A stretch of 64,000 nucleotides of DNA from Solibacter sp039934035 (GCA_039934035.1 JBDTMZ010000107.1:112285-176284); one strand, 5' to 3'. Counted from the stretch's first letter, positions 25,301-34,179 are shown. Notes: generated by a model from the letters alone, not told the origin. A program made the numbers and translations.

Positions 25301-25813
25301 GGGCATCTCACCTATGTCAGTCCCGGCCAGGTCAACGTGCAGGTGCCGTGGGAACTGCAGGGCCAGACTTCCGCGCAGGTGAAGGTCACGCTGTGGGGGA
25401 ACTCCCCGGGCAATGTGGTGACGGTGCCCGTTGCTGATACCGCGCCGTCGTTCTTTGAAAACTCCGGCATTGCGGCCGCGCGCGATCTCAATAATGCCAC
25501 GATAACCACCAGCAACCCCGCAAAACGAGGTTCGCTCATCCAGCTTTACATGAACGGGCTGGGTCCTGTAAATGGCGGCCCAGCTAGCGGCGAATATGCG
25601 TCATCGACGCCCCTTGTCACAACCAAGGGCGCGCCTTCAGTGTCCATCGGCGGGCAGAATGCAGAGATTCAATTCAGCGGGATGTCGCCGGGTAGCCCAG
25701 GTCTCTATCAGGTGAACGTCTATGTGCCCACTGGCATCGCTGCAGGGAGCGCCAGCATCGCACTGACCATCAACGGAGTGACCACCAAGGCCTCGACGCT
25801 GCCTGTGAACTAG
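22352..25813 (+). CDS. Secreted subtilisin-like serine peptidase (S8) with PA insert and TIGR03437 C-terminal domain
   Basis: 1153 residues, preceded by GGAGA. Signal peptide at residues 1-22, then an inhibitor-like propeptide (FTSHEQLRTAAADGYRRQ). The catalytic triad is intact: D153 (GILDTGID), H229 (GHGSAVA), S619 (YEGTSFAAP). A protease-associated domain is inserted at about 400-530. After Ig-like segments, the last ~230 residues (from VLDGGSFTSPIAPGSYVSIF) match the TIGR03437 domain common in Solibacter secreted proteins. The enzyme likely acts outside the cell on soil polymers; the C-terminal domain may attach it to the surface, which is inference. Confidence 0.93.
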   Translation: MHVPRILTAVMILMAAGVTVMPGQYARNRYALILEDQPVAARFTSHEQLRTAAADGYRRQLDARQLAVHRELQRRNVPIISSVSEVLNAVFVTATPDRLAELSAIPGVIGVRPMRQMHLTLNKATQVMNAPAAWNLVGGQSKAGAGIKIGILDTGIDQNHPAFQDSSLTAPAGFPKCSGSADACSYTNSKVIVARSYVSSIVKGNIADASNPATDSLPDDYSPRDRIGHGSAVASAAAGNVNSGGSITFSGMAPKAWLGNYKIWGSPSVSEPAPEDVWITALNDAVADGMDVINMSSGGTALTGALDTGAACSAGANVPCDPLAMAFENAAKTVVVVVAAGNDGYWAANYPNFNSITSPATAPSVITVGATTNSHVMAPSVKVLSANVPSNLQNIPALPSDSWFQPSGFGANTAPLIDAATAGDAFACKALSPYSLLGAFALVQRGPTGSGACTFDDKAQNVQDAGAIGMIIFNSADSGALRPPFAIEGVEYFVGPVVGLTNADGVALKNYLASNPGVSVVIDRAGIEMDTNAYSQLVGFSPPVVVNQLASYSSFGPSTGDGGIKPEIVATGGLDVNLFPDPLNGYVYPYAGLYMATQRYDPLGDFYSDNGYMAYEGTSFAAPIVAGAAALVKQAHPKYTPAQIKSAIVNTAAQDVTTDTFGSAVDVEWLGAGRLDAGLAANSNITLQVLDQPAAANPAMVATLNFGILKSGTALPITKQVVVTNNGTASVTLAIAVLTGAAASGTTITADKTSLTLAGGAQGTFNVALGGAVPKAGAYSGGVTLQATGVSLRVPYLFLVGTGTPWNFYPLFGSPDGIVGTDAGLVAVKTVDSYGVPAPGTPVVFTVSPRGSLTLRSVAGAPTCSPASSTTRVTCNTDANGIAYADMLLGASPSSSVSVTALAVGYSSSFSGSIRQQPTINANGVLDGGSFTSPIAPGSYVSIFGSNLSDYSDEVTLAPHALPLSLDDVTVSFDVPSAKISVPGHLTYVSPGQVNVQVPWELQGQTSAQVKVTLWGNSPGNVVTVPVADTAPSFFENSGIAAARDLNNATITTSNPAKRGSLIQLYMNGLGPVNGGPASGEYASSTPLVTTKGAPSVSIGGQNAEIQFSGMSPGSPGLYQVNVYVPTGIAAGSASIALTINGVTTKASTLPVN

Positions 25814-26031
25814 TCGCGTTTAGCGGGGGCAGTCGCCCGGACATCGCTTTTCCGGTCGACTGCCTTCCCCAGACGCATGGTTTCGGGATCGTATTCGAAC
25901 TGCTTTCCGCAGTCCAGGCACACCACGTAGGTGTGGGCGTGCGGCTCGCCCGGTTTAGTAACGCGGGACAGCGGCCGGGTCAACCGTTTGTGGCGGCAGC
26001 GGAAAATCAAATTCAAAAGCGAATCGATCAT
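25810..26031 (-). CDS. Small zinc-ribbon-like protein, 73 aa
   Basis: 73 residues with a CRH motif at about residue 12 and a CxxC pair (CLDCGKQFEYD) in the second half, which together could bind one zinc. It also has a basic stretch (KRLTRPLSRVTK). Such small proteins are seen in Acidobacteriota without known function. Its stop overlaps the stop of the convergent subtilase by four bases. Confidence 0.65.
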   Translation of the reverse strand: MIDSLLNLIFRCRHKRLTRPLSRVTKPGEPHAHTYVVCLDCGKQFEYDPETMRLGKAVDRKSDVRATAPAKRD

Positions 26032-26161
26032 AGGCCAAGCCCCAAGGGTCCCCTACCCGCCTTGAGCGTAGCCTATGACATCCAGGACTTCCTATCGATC
26101 GGGAATGGCGCCGGATGAACGCGTACTTTTTTGCGATTGGGTTCGTTATAGAAATACAAAC

Positions 26162-26197
26162 GGGTTAGCCCGGGATGACCGGGAACCATGCTAACCC
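26162..26197. repeat. Nested inverted repeat (hairpin)
   Basis: GGGTTAGC (26162-26169) pairs perfectly with GCTAACCC (26190-26197), and inside it CCGG pairs with CCGG around a short loop. It lies in the 287-base gap upstream of the methyltransferase gene. It could be a terminator or structured leader but has no U-run on either strand. Confidence 0.5.
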
Positions 26198-26318
26198 AGT
26201 GGAATCTCAGCACCATAGACCCGGCGGCAGGATGGGGAATACCCGCATTTGCCCTCCCGACCACCCGCAATAGACTCATTCCAAAGCGGGATAAGCGATA
26301 ACGTAGCGTGAGCCGATT

Positions 26319-27164
26319 TTGGCCGATACCGCGCGTATATGGGTAGTGACACCTACGACGGAAACCGGCTTACCGGCCTTAAAACTTCGACTCAAAACCG
26401 CCTGGATGGCGGGAGACTACGACCGCTTTGCGCACTACCTGAGCGCGGGAGCGGCTGAATTTCACGCCCGGCTGGGCGTTTTCCCCGGCGCACGCCTGCT
26501 GGACGTAGGCTGCGGCTCTGGCAACCTGGCGCTGATTGCCGCTCGCGCCGGCGCTTCGGTGTCGGGCGTGGACATCGCGCCCAACTGGATCGAACGGGCG
26601 GTGAAACGCGCGGCCGAAGAGAATCTAACGATTGATTTCCGGGAAGGCGACGCGGACAGTTTGCCGTACGCGGAGGGCTCCTTCGATTTCGTCACCTCGA
26701 GTTTCGGCGCCATGTTTTCGCCTTGCCCCGAACGCGTAGCGGCGGAACTGGTGCGGGTGTGCAAACCGGGCGGCACCATTGCGATGTCCAACTGGACGCC
26801 TTCGGGTTTTGTCGGGCAGATGTTCCGCACGGTGGCGCGCCACGTGCCTCCGCCGGAGATGCCCACGCCGCTGCTGTGGGGCGACGAGTTCACGGTGCGG
26901 CAGCGCTTCGCCGGCAACGTTGAGAACCTGCGGATGACGCGGCGCGAATACAGCTTCGAGTACCCCTATCCGCCCGCCAGCGTGGTGGAATTCTTCCGCG
27001 AGAATTACGGTCCGCTGGTGGCCGCCTTTGCCCGCCTGGACTGCACGGCGCGCCGAGCCCTGCGCGCCGATCTCGACGCCTTGTGGACCAAGTACAACGT
27101 TTGCGGCATCGGCACCACGTCTGTCCGCGCGGAGAGCCTCGAAGTCGTGGCGACGCGCGCCTGA
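26319..27164 (+). CDS. Class I SAM-dependent methyltransferase (type 11)
   Basis: Up to 281 residues. Motif I is LLDVGCGSGNLALIAARAGA, with VSGVDIAPNWIERA after it, then FDFVTSSFGAMFSPCPERV and CKPGGTIAMSNWTP. The start is uncertain: the longest frame opens at TTG 26319, a GTG at 26346 would begin just before the conserved LKLRLKTAWMAGDYDRFA, and neither has a clear ribosome-binding site. The substrate is unknown; the organisation resembles small-molecule methyltransferases related to UbiE/Coq5. No partner gene is coupled to it. Confidence 0.83.
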   Translation: MADTARIWVVTPTTETGLPALKLRLKTAWMAGDYDRFAHYLSAGAAEFHARLGVFPGARLLDVGCGSGNLALIAARAGASVSGVDIAPNWIERAVKRAAEENLTIDFREGDADSLPYAEGSFDFVTSSFGAMFSPCPERVAAELVRVCKPGGTIAMSNWTPSGFVGQMFRTVARHVPPPEMPTPLLWGDEFTVRQRFAGNVENLRMTRREYSFEYPYPPASVVEFFRENYGPLVAAFARLDCTARRALRADLDALWTKYNVCGIGTTSVRAESLEVVATRA

Positions 27165-27250
27165 GGCACATTGGCGGCAAGTGCGGTGGGACATGCCATC
27201 GGTTTTTGTGGCTTGGCTGGCCGCACGGCGCCAAGACGTCCCCCGCCGCG

Positions 27251-27299
27251 TAGGACAGATCTCCCGATCTGTCCGGGACAGGCCGGGAGGCCCGTCCTA
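27251..27299. repeat. REP-like palindromic repeat, double copy
   Basis: Two adjacent hairpins: GGACAGAT / ATCTGTCC (27253-27274) and GGACAGGCC / GGCCCGTCC (27277-27297). The second belongs to the dispersed family found also near 40.9, 61.5 and 63.0 kb. The terminal GTCCTA at 27294-27299 includes the TAG stop codon of the minus-strand acetyltransferase gene. Confidence 0.8.
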
Positions 27300-27749
27300 T
27301 AACGCTTTACTCATCCCGATCAGGTGGCAAGGCAACTTGGTCGGCTCGTCCTCGGGAAAGGGCTTGATCTCGGTCTGCGCATAGCCAAGCTTGCGGTAGA
27401 ACGCGGGCAGTTCCTCCCGCAGATTGACGATGCTCAAATCCATGAAGCGGCAGCCGTGGCCGCGCGCGTAATTCTCTGCCGCCTCCACCAGCAAGCGACC
27501 GAGCCCCTTGCCCTGTCGCGCCGGATCGACCGAGAGCGGTCCGAAATACCCGCGATCGCCGCGCAACTCCACGTACACGCAGGCCTCGTTGCCTTCCGTG
27601 AGCAGGAAGACGCCCTTCCTCAATAGTGCGGCCAGACGCTCGTCGTCCAGACGATCGGTATCGATGAAGAACTTCTCCACCTGATAGGCCGCATTGGTAA
27701 TGCGCAGCAGTTCTGCTGCGTCTCTCGCCCTCGCCACTCGCACCTTCAT
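27297..27749 (-). CDS. GNAT family N-acetyltransferase
   Basis: 150 residues from the ATG at 27749 (MKVRVARARDAAELLRITNA, the usual GNAT opening). The acetyl-CoA pyrophosphate loop is present (VDPARQGKGLGRLLVEAAEN), followed by MDLSIVNLREELPAFYRKLG, the beta-5/alpha-4 region. The substrate is not predictable. The TAG stop codon is part of a dispersed palindromic repeat. A longer frame upstream of 27749 is not supported. Confidence 0.87.
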   Translation of the reverse strand: MKVRVARARDAAELLRITNAAYQVEKFFIDTDRLDDERLAALLRKGVFLLTEGNEACVYVELRGDRGYFGPLSVDPARQGKGLGRLLVEAAENYARGHGCRFMDLSIVNLREELPAFYRKLGYAQTEIKPFPEDEPTKLPCHLIGMSKAL

Positions 27750-28095
27750 CTGGTCAATGCACCACCGTATTCGCCATGCGATCGTCGGGCGCACCTTCGG
27801 TTTCGATTGTCCAAACGCCAACAACCCACGGCGAACGCCACCGCAGCACCTTCCGCATGGGATGTTTATACCACGGGCAGGAGAGCGCGCCCGGGCGCAG
27901 AGGTTCGGGCGCCGGTCAAGGGCATTCTGCCTCTTCCACGGCACCGCCAACGCCCCCCGGCGGCGGGAATCATCGCCCTAAAAACCACGCCGCGCGATTT
28001 TCATGAGAGTTTTCCCCCTCCCGCGCACACGTTACTGACGAGGATCCAAGTAAAGCTTACCGCCCCATGCCTGCCGTTTCCATTGGGCCTATCCG
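27750..28095. other. Intergenic region between GNAT and comEC
   Basis: About 346 bases between divergent genes. Short frames exist on both strands but none has a recognisable domain or convincing ribosome-binding site. It presumably carries the promoters of both flanking genes; I saw no strong promoter match or inverted repeat. Confidence 0.4.
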
Positions 28096-30558
28096 GTGAA
28101 GTATCCCCTGTTGCTTCCCCTGGCCGCCCTCGCTTCGGGCATCCTGGTTAATCGGTATGTGACGCTGCCCGCGTGGGAATCCGCCGCGGCCATGTCCGCC
28201 TATTTCGCCCTCGGCGCCTTCGCGCTGTGGCGCGGTTCGCGCATGCTGGCGGGAATCTGCTGCATGCTCGCACTGGCGTTTGCCGGCATCTGGGATGCGC
28301 GCCTCCACGCTCCCGGGCCTGCTCCCTACATCGAGGTCAGCGGCCGGGAAGTAGTGCTGGTGGGTGGGTGCGTGGTCGAGCCTCCGGCCATGTCAGGCGA
28401 GCGCGAGCGCTTCGTGCTCGAACTCGATCGCGAGGCGCGCGCTCAGGTGACGCTGTATGTGAAAGACGGCGAATCCCTCCCGAAACTGCGCTACGGGCAG
28501 AGTATCGAACTGGAGGGCAGGGTCCGGCCGCCGCGCAATTTCGGCAATCCCGGAGCCTTCGATTATCGCCGCTTCCTCGCCCGGCAGCAGATCTACTGGA
28601 CGGTGTCGGCCGCCGCCGGGACGGTGCGCGTGCTGCCGGGCCGCTGCGGCAATCCGTTTCAGAAGGCCGTGATGGACATTCGGGCCGCCGCGCTGCAACG
28701 CATCGAGCAACTCTATCCCGGCGACCCCTACCGCAGCGGCATGATGCAGGCCATCCTCATCGGACAGAGCTTCCAACTCCAGAAAGTGTGGACGGAGCAG
28801 TATCGCTCCACCGGCACGTTCCACGCGCTGGTCATTTCCGGAACGCACGTCGCGGTGCTGGCCGCGTTCTTTCTGTTTCTGCTGCGCATCTGTTTTATCC
28901 CGGAGAGCGTGGCGCTCTTCCTGACGGTGCTGGCCGCCTGGTTTTATGCGCTGGTGACGGGTTGGCAGGCGCCCTGCATACGTTCGGCCGCCGGGCTCAC
29001 ACTGTTCATGATCGCAAGGTACTTCTATCGCGAAACCCGCATTCTAAATCTGCTGGCGGCCGTGGCCCTCGGCTTCCTGCTGTTCGACCCGGAACAGCTC
29101 TTCGATGCCAGTTTCCAACTGACGTTTCTTGCCGTGGGCTTCCTCGGTTCTTTCGCCGCACCCGCCATTGAAGCCACCTCCGCCCCGCTCTCGGCCGGCC
29201 TTCGCGACCTCGCCGACGCCGGCCGCGATCTTCACGTGCCGGCGCGCGCCGCGCAGTTCCGCATTGAAATGCGTTTGCTGGCGGAAACGCTGCACGCCCC
29301 TCTCTGGGCGCTGACGGTTCCGTCGCGCCTGTTGTTCTTCGTTTACGAAATCGTACTGACGTCCGCCGTCGTGCAGATGGGGCTCGCGCTGCCCATGGTG
29401 GTCTATTTCCATCGCGTCGGCTTCTCCGGACTTTCGGCCAACGCCTTCGTGGTCCCCCTGATGAGCGCCGTAGTGCCGGTGGGCTTCCTGGCCATCTTCA
29501 CCGGCTGGCACTGGCTCGCCGGGCTCGCCGGTTTCATCCTCTGGCTCTCGCAAAAGGTGGTCTGGTATCACGCCAACCTGGAACCCAACTGGCGGATTCC
29601 GACGCCCCCGGTGTGGCTCGGCATCGCGCTGGCAGCCGCCTTGATCACTTCTGCCGCATGGCGCACTCGTCGGATCGCACCGGTGGTCGCGGCGCTGCTT
29701 GGTTTGCTGCTCTGGCATCCTTTCGCGGCAGAGACACGCCCCGGCGAACTGGAACTCACGGCGATCGATGTCGGGCAGGGCGATAGCCTCCTGGTGGTGT
29801 TTCCCGATGGCAAACGCATGCTGGTGGATGGCGGAGGGATTCCCACGTTCGGCCGCACTTCCCGTTCGCAGATGGATATCGGAGAAGATGTCGTGGCGCC
29901 ATACCTGTGGGATCGCGGCTTCCGTTCGGTGGACATCGTCGCCCTCTCGCACGCCCATGAGGATCACAGCGGTGGACTCGCCGCGCTGATCGCAGCTTTC
30001 CACCCGCGCGAGGTCTGGACGGGAGTCACTCCCGACAGCCCGGAATGGACCGGGGTGCGCGATAAGGCCACTGCCGTGGGCGCCAAGGTCGTGCCGCTGC
30101 AGGCGCCGCGGCGCTTTGCCTACGGCGGCGCGGAAATCGAGGTGCTCGCGCCTACGCCGGACTACATCCCGGTCGGCGAACCCAAGAATAACGATTCGCT
30201 GGTCATGCGCATCCGGTTTGGGCAGCGCAGCTTGATGCTGGCGGGCGACGTGGAGCGCCCCGTCGAACAGGAGATGCTGTTCGCCGGCAGTATCCAGCCC
30301 AGCGATGTTTTAAAGGTTGCCCATCATGGCAGCCGGACCAGTTCCTCGGAGCCATTTTTGAATGCGGTCAGCCCCGCCTTTGCGCTGATCTCCGCGGGTT
30401 TCGAAAACAGCTACGGCCATCCGCACCAGACCGTGGTGGACCGCCTGCAAGGCCATCACGCCGAAATTCTGCGCACGGATCGGGACGGCCTGATTACCAT
30501 TCGTACCGACGGCCGCCGCTTGAATCTCGATACCTTCGCGTGGGGCATGTCCAGGTAG
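28096..30558 (+). CDS. comEC: ComEC/Rec2-family DNA uptake channel
   Basis: 820 residues from a GTG start. Layout: N-terminal membrane segments with DUF4131 (VRPPRNFGNPGAFDYRRFLA), the ComEC competence core (AILIGQSFQLQKVW, then TFHALVISGTHVAVLAAFFL) with many membrane helices, and a C-terminal metallo-beta-lactamase domain with LSHAHEDHSGG (about 617-627), LAGDVE and VAHHGS. The MBL domain is thought to degrade the non-entering strand during transformation. The gene is complete, so uptake of environmental DNA is plausible. Its TAG stop begins a partial copy of the dispersed palindrome. Confidence 0.93.
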   Translation: MKYPLLLPLAALASGILVNRYVTLPAWESAAAMSAYFALGAFALWRGSRMLAGICCMLALAFAGIWDARLHAPGPAPYIEVSGREVVLVGGCVVEPPAMSGERERFVLELDREARAQVTLYVKDGESLPKLRYGQSIELEGRVRPPRNFGNPGAFDYRRFLARQQIYWTVSAAAGTVRVLPGRCGNPFQKAVMDIRAAALQRIEQLYPGDPYRSGMMQAILIGQSFQLQKVWTEQYRSTGTFHALVISGTHVAVLAAFFLFLLRICFIPESVALFLTVLAAWFYALVTGWQAPCIRSAAGLTLFMIARYFYRETRILNLLAAVALGFLLFDPEQLFDASFQLTFLAVGFLGSFAAPAIEATSAPLSAGLRDLADAGRDLHVPARAAQFRIEMRLLAETLHAPLWALTVPSRLLFFVYEIVLTSAVVQMGLALPMVVYFHRVGFSGLSANAFVVPLMSAVVPVGFLAIFTGWHWLAGLAGFILWLSQKVVWYHANLEPNWRIPTPPVWLGIALAAALITSAAWRTRRIAPVVAALLGLLLWHPFAAETRPGELELTAIDVGQGDSLLVVFPDGKRMLVDGGGIPTFGRTSRSQMDIGEDVVAPYLWDRGFRSVDIVALSHAHEDHSGGLAALIAAFHPREVWTGVTPDSPEWTGVRDKATAVGAKVVPLQAPRRFAYGGAEIEVLAPTPDYIPVGEPKNNDSLVMRIRFGQRSLMLAGDVERPVEQEMLFAGSIQPSDVLKVAHHGSRTSSSEPFLNAVSPAFALISAGFENSYGHPHQTVVDRLQGHHAEILRTDRDGLITIRTDGRRLNLDTFAWGMSR

Positions 30559-30564
30559 GACAGG
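30555..30564. repeat. Half copy of the dispersed palindrome at the comEC stop codon
   Basis: GTAGGACAGG matches the reverse-complement outer arm of the repeat family. The TAG at 30556-30558 is the comEC stop. The second arm is missing, so this is a remnant or a chance match of ten bases; the shared position at a stop codon favours a remnant. Confidence 0.4.
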
Positions 30565-30625
30565 ATCGAAAGAGGGTCGCTCACGGTCGCGGCTCTGCTT
30601 GGGACGTCTTTCATCAAAGTTTCGC

Positions 30626-30638
30626 GGGCGCAACGCCC
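30626..30638. terminator. Short hairpin between convergent comEC and alcohol dehydrogenase
   Basis: GGGCG-CAA-CGCCC forms a tight five-pair stem between two convergent stop codons. No U-run follows on either strand, so a terminator role is only suggested by position. Confidence 0.3.
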
Positions 30639-30653
30639 ATCCCCAACAGACCC

Positions 30654-31688
30654 TTACGCCGGGACGATCACCATTTTGCCCACGCCATCGGCGTAGTGCT
30701 CGGTCAGCGTGAAGGCATCGGCGATATCGGCGAGCGCCCGCCGGTGCGTGACGATGGGCGCAAACCAGGCCGTACGCTTCGCCAGCATCTCCACCGCTTC
30801 GTGCGTCTCATTGTTGGATCGCCGCACATTCAAAATCGACAGTTCTTTGCGACGCATTGGCGACACTTCGAACGGGACCAGCGCCTGCGAATGAATCCCT
30901 GTGAGCACGACGCGGCCCGCATTGCGCGACGCGCGAATCGCGGCATTGGTGGTGTCTTCCTTGGCGGCGCAATCGATCGCGCAATCCACCCCGCGCCCGC
31001 CCGTATCGGCCAGAATCTGTTTGGCGGCGTCCACCTGCGAGGGGTCGACCACAGCGTGCGCCCCCATGTGGCGCGCCATTTCGCGGCGATGCGCCACCGG
31101 TTCCACGGCCCAGATGCGGCCCGCTCCGGCCACTTTCAGGCAGGCGATGGTCAGCAGGCCGATGGGCCCCGCGCCGAATACCGCGACGGTTTCGCCGCTC
31201 TGGATATCCGCGAATTTCATGGAGTGCATGGCCACGGCCAGCGGCTCCGCGACCGTCGCGAGTTCCAGGGGCAGTTCCGGCGGAATCGGCACCAGGTTCG
31301 GCAACGGCAGATTGACGAATTCGCGGAAGAATCCCGGAATGCCGGGGGTGCTCAAGAATTTGATGTTCGCGCAGACGTTATGGTGCCCGGCGCGGCAGTA
31401 TTCGCAGTGATAGCAGTAGAGCGCCGGTTCGAGCGCGGCACGGTCGCCCAGCTGCCAGCCGGTCACGCCGCTGCCCGTCTTCACGACGGTGCCGGCCGGT
31501 TCGTGCCCGAGCACCATGGGATACTGGCACGCGGTGTCGCCTACGGCGCCCTCCCCGTACGAATGCAAATCGCTGCCGCAAATGCCGACGGCGTTCACCC
31601 GCACCTGAATTTCACCAGGGCCGGGGTCTTCAATAGGTTGTTCGGTTAAATGGAACTTCCGGGGAGCAATCAGTTCGGCAACAAGCAC
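30654..31688 (-). CDS. Zinc-dependent alcohol/polyol dehydrogenase (MDR family)
   Basis: 344 residues from the GTG at 31688, with AGGA eight bases upstream; a longer frame would overlap the divergent gene at 31726. Catalytic zinc ligands are C37 (GICGSD) and H62-E63 (GHEPAG). The structural zinc site is the four-Cys loop CYHCEYCRAGHHNVC. The NAD(P)-binding Rossmann motif reads VFGAGPIGLL. This layout fits threonine/sorbitol/L-iditol-type dehydrogenases; the substrate is unknown. Confidence 0.88.
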   Translation of the reverse strand: MLVAELIAPRKFHLTEQPIEDPGPGEIQVRVNAVGICGSDLHSYGEGAVGDTACQYPMVLGHEPAGTVVKTGSGVTGWQLGDRAALEPALYCYHCEYCRAGHHNVCANIKFLSTPGIPGFFREFVNLPLPNLVPIPPELPLELATVAEPLAVAMHSMKFADIQSGETVAVFGAGPIGLLTIACLKVAGAGRIWAVEPVAHRREMARHMGAHAVVDPSQVDAAKQILADTGGRGVDCAIDCAAKEDTTNAAIRASRNAGRVVLTGIHSQALVPFEVSPMRRKELSILNVRRSNNETHEAVEMLAKRTAWFAPIVTHRRALADIADAFTLTEHYADGVGKMVIVPA

Positions 31689-31725
31689 TATGGGATTCCT
31701 ATAGCCATTGTAAAATAAGTACTGC

Positions 31726-32106
31726 ATGCAGAATTTTCGCCAGTTCGAAGCCGGTCCCGATCCGTTTGGCCGCAAGTTCCAGGTCTTGTTCAAGTGGATG
31801 CAGACCGCGATCTCGCTGCGTCATGCCGACACCGTCGATGTGAAGTTCATCCTGGTGGACGACAACGGCGAACGGACGCCAAAGACTATTGCGCTCTCCC
31901 ACGTCGATCTTCTGGAGATCGCCGCGGAACTGGGGCGGAAAGTGGATGACCCGTGGTGCTCCCGCCTGGCGGCCATACACCTTCAGCATCTGGTGGAAAC
32001 CGGCGAAGACATGGAAAAAGACCTGGTGCTGGTGGCCCGGCCCGACCTCAAGGCCTACGCAACCGGACTCGGCGAAGCGGAAAGCGCGGCGGTCCGCGCC
32101 GGTTAG
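31726..32106 (+). CDS. Conserved-looking hypothetical protein, 126 aa
   Basis: 126 residues with no signal peptide, membrane segment or recognised domain. Seen are an N-terminal amphipathic part (FQVLFKWMQTAISLRHADTV), a beta-like stretch (VDVKFILVDDNGE) and helices rich in Leu and Glu (LSHVDLLEIAAELGRK). It is divergent from the dehydrogenase and lies 93 bases before the subtilase gene, on the same strand. TAAAAT just upstream of the ATG could be a -10 box for a very short leader. The function is unknown. Confidence 0.65.
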   Translation: MQNFRQFEAGPDPFGRKFQVLFKWMQTAISLRHADTVDVKFILVDDNGERTPKTIALSHVDLLEIAAELGRKVDDPWCSRLAAIHLQHLVETGEDMEKDLVLVARPDLKAYATGLGEAESAAVRAG

Positions 32107-32199
32107 GCGCTTCCCTCAAGGGAGTCACCGGGTATTACCAAAACACCTTGCGGTGATACGATATCTCCGAACTGAATTTGCCCGGTTCCAAGGAGACCC

Positions 32200-34149
32200 A
32201 TGTCCAGCATTCCCCCAGAAGATCAGCCGCGTGTGAAAACGTTCGATCCGGTGGTGTTGGACCGTACGGTCATTGCGATTCCCTTGCTGAATGATATGAG
32301 GGTGGATCTGCAACGCATCGGGTTCATCAAAGACTTGGACCCCGAAGCAATCAAAAAGTACAATTCCGCGCTGGAATTTAACCCCGATTTTCCGGGAGGC
32401 CGAGAGGCGGCATCCAAACTCGCAGCCGACTTGATCCAGGAGGCCGGCACCAAGACGAGGGAGGTCTCGGCGCACCAGGCCGACCAGCATCCGCAGCCAG
32501 GACAACAGCAGCGGTACCAAAATCTGGCGGCAGCGGTGGACCGCCAGAAACTCGGCGAAATCATCACCGTGGGGGGAACGGACTACCAGTTCGCGGACCT
32601 GCACGCGGCCGTGATTCGCCGCGCCTTGCGGTCGAATCAGCGCCTGAAGATGCCTCCGCTGGCCCACATCCATCCCACCCGTTTCGAGATCATCATCGAT
32701 CTCAATCTGGAGCACCCGCAAGGCCGCGGGGCGGCGCGGGATTGGGTGCTCGCGAACATCGAAGCGGCCAAACAACAGGCTGACATTCGCGATCCCGGAC
32801 AGGAAGTGCACCTGGAAAAGGATCAGCCCAGCAGCCAGTACATTTTCGCGCGACTGGAAGCTCGCGCCATTCAATGTCTGGTGGAAATGGATACGAAGCA
32901 GGCCGTCGCGCAAGCGGAGGAAGTGAGGAAGTCGCGGCAGGAGGACCGCGATAAGAGGACTGAGCTCATGGGCGACACCGTGGCCGAGCGCCCGGTGGAC
33001 GCGACGCGCTACCGCAATATCTTCCACATCTGGCCCGATTTCGAAGTATCCGCCACCATCAACAAATCCATCTCCACGGTGAAGGCCAATGCCGCTCAAA
33101 ACTCTTTTGGGGCCAGCGGGGCGGGCATCACTTGGGCGGTGGTGGATTCCGGAGTCAATCGCGAGCATCCGCACTTCGCCACCCATGGCAATCTCGACAA
33201 GGATTCCTCGCTGCATCGCGATTTCACGATCGACGGAGAAGGCCCGTTCACCGATCTCAACGGCCATGGCACGCACGTCGCGGGCATCATCGCGGGCGAG
33301 TGGCGGGTAACGCCGGACACTCCTCCGGAGAAACGTCCGGTGGCTGTGTCGCGGTATTTGAAGACCGACACCCGCGACGTCGAGTATCAATCCAATACGC
33401 TCGACGTCATCTGCGGGATGGCGCCGCAATGCCGCCTGGTCAGTCTACGGGTGCTGGACGAAGACGGCAAAGGGTCGGTCAGCAACCTGATTGCGGCCAT
33501 CACCCACATTCAGGAAAAAAACGGCTACGGGCGGCGGTTGGTGATTCACGGGGTCAATATGAGCCTGGGCTATAACTTCGAGCCGGAGTGGTTCGCCTGC
33601 GGCCAGAGTCCGCTGTGCGTCGAAGTCGACCGTCTGGTGAAGAGCGGAGTGGTGGTGGTGGTCGCGGCCGGCAACACCGGCTACGGCACCTTGAAATCCA
33701 GTATCGGCGCTTCGGCCGCGGGAATGGCGCTGACCATCAATGATCCCGGCAACGCAGACCTGGCGATCACGGTGGGCTCCACGCATCGCGATTCGCCGCA
33801 CATTTACGGCGTGTCGTACTTTTCCTCCAAGGGGCCGACGGGCGACGGCCGTCTCAAGCCGGACCTGGTGGCGCCCGGCGAAAAGATCATCTCGTGCGCG
33901 GCCGGCCAGCTCAAGGAAGAGGGCGCGAAAGGCAACCCGTGCGACTACGTGGAGACCAGCGGCACCAGCATGGCGGCGCCGCACGTCAGCGGTGTGATCG
34001 CCGCATTTCTTTCCGTGCGGGGCGAATTCATCGGGCAGGCGGAGCGCGTCAAAGAGATCTTCCTCGCCAGTGCGACCGACCTGCGCCGCGACCGCTATTT
34101 CCAAGGCGCGGGATTGGTGGACCTCATGCGGGCCATCCAATCCGTCTGA
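32200..34149 (+). CDS. Subtilisin-like serine peptidase (S8), no signal peptide, long unknown N-terminal domain
   Basis: 649 residues with AGGAG before the ATG. The C-terminal half is a complete S8 domain: D316 (WAVVDSGVN), H356 (NGHGTHVAG) and S590 (TSGTSMAAP), with the oxyanion-hole region VVAAGNTGY. The first ~300 residues match no family I recognise; they are charged and helical (VDLQRIGFIKDLDPEAIKKY, EEVRKSRQEDRDKRTELMGD). There is no signal peptide or membrane anchor, so the enzyme is likely cytoplasmic, unlike the secreted subtilase at 22.4 kb. A serine hydrolase starts 30 bases after its stop, suggesting a two-gene unit. Confidence 0.87.
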   Translation: MSSIPPEDQPRVKTFDPVVLDRTVIAIPLLNDMRVDLQRIGFIKDLDPEAIKKYNSALEFNPDFPGGREAASKLAADLIQEAGTKTREVSAHQADQHPQPGQQQRYQNLAAAVDRQKLGEIITVGGTDYQFADLHAAVIRRALRSNQRLKMPPLAHIHPTRFEIIIDLNLEHPQGRGAARDWVLANIEAAKQQADIRDPGQEVHLEKDQPSSQYIFARLEARAIQCLVEMDTKQAVAQAEEVRKSRQEDRDKRTELMGDTVAERPVDATRYRNIFHIWPDFEVSATINKSISTVKANAAQNSFGASGAGITWAVVDSGVNREHPHFATHGNLDKDSSLHRDFTIDGEGPFTDLNGHGTHVAGIIAGEWRVTPDTPPEKRPVAVSRYLKTDTRDVEYQSNTLDVICGMAPQCRLVSLRVLDEDGKGSVSNLIAAITHIQEKNGYGRRLVIHGVNMSLGYNFEPEWFACGQSPLCVEVDRLVKSGVVVVVAAGNTGYGTLKSSIGASAAGMALTINDPGNADLAITVGSTHRDSPHIYGVSYFSSKGPTGDGRLKPDLVAPGEKIISCAAGQLKEEGAKGNPCDYVETSGTSMAAPHVSGVIAAFLSVRGEFIGQAERVKEIFLASATDLRRDRYFQGAGLVDLMRAIQSV

Positions 34150-34179
34150 TCATTCGATTTCGAAAGAGGGCAATCCATC

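Noticed and set aside
26073..26279. Possible 68-codon minus-strand gene upstream of the small zinc-ribbon gene
   Set aside because: No ribosome-binding site or recognised motif, and the nested hairpin lies inside it. Too weak to annotate.
27807..28151. Plus-strand frame across the GNAT-comEC gap
   Set aside because: It overlaps the comEC start in another frame and has no domain or ribosome-binding site.
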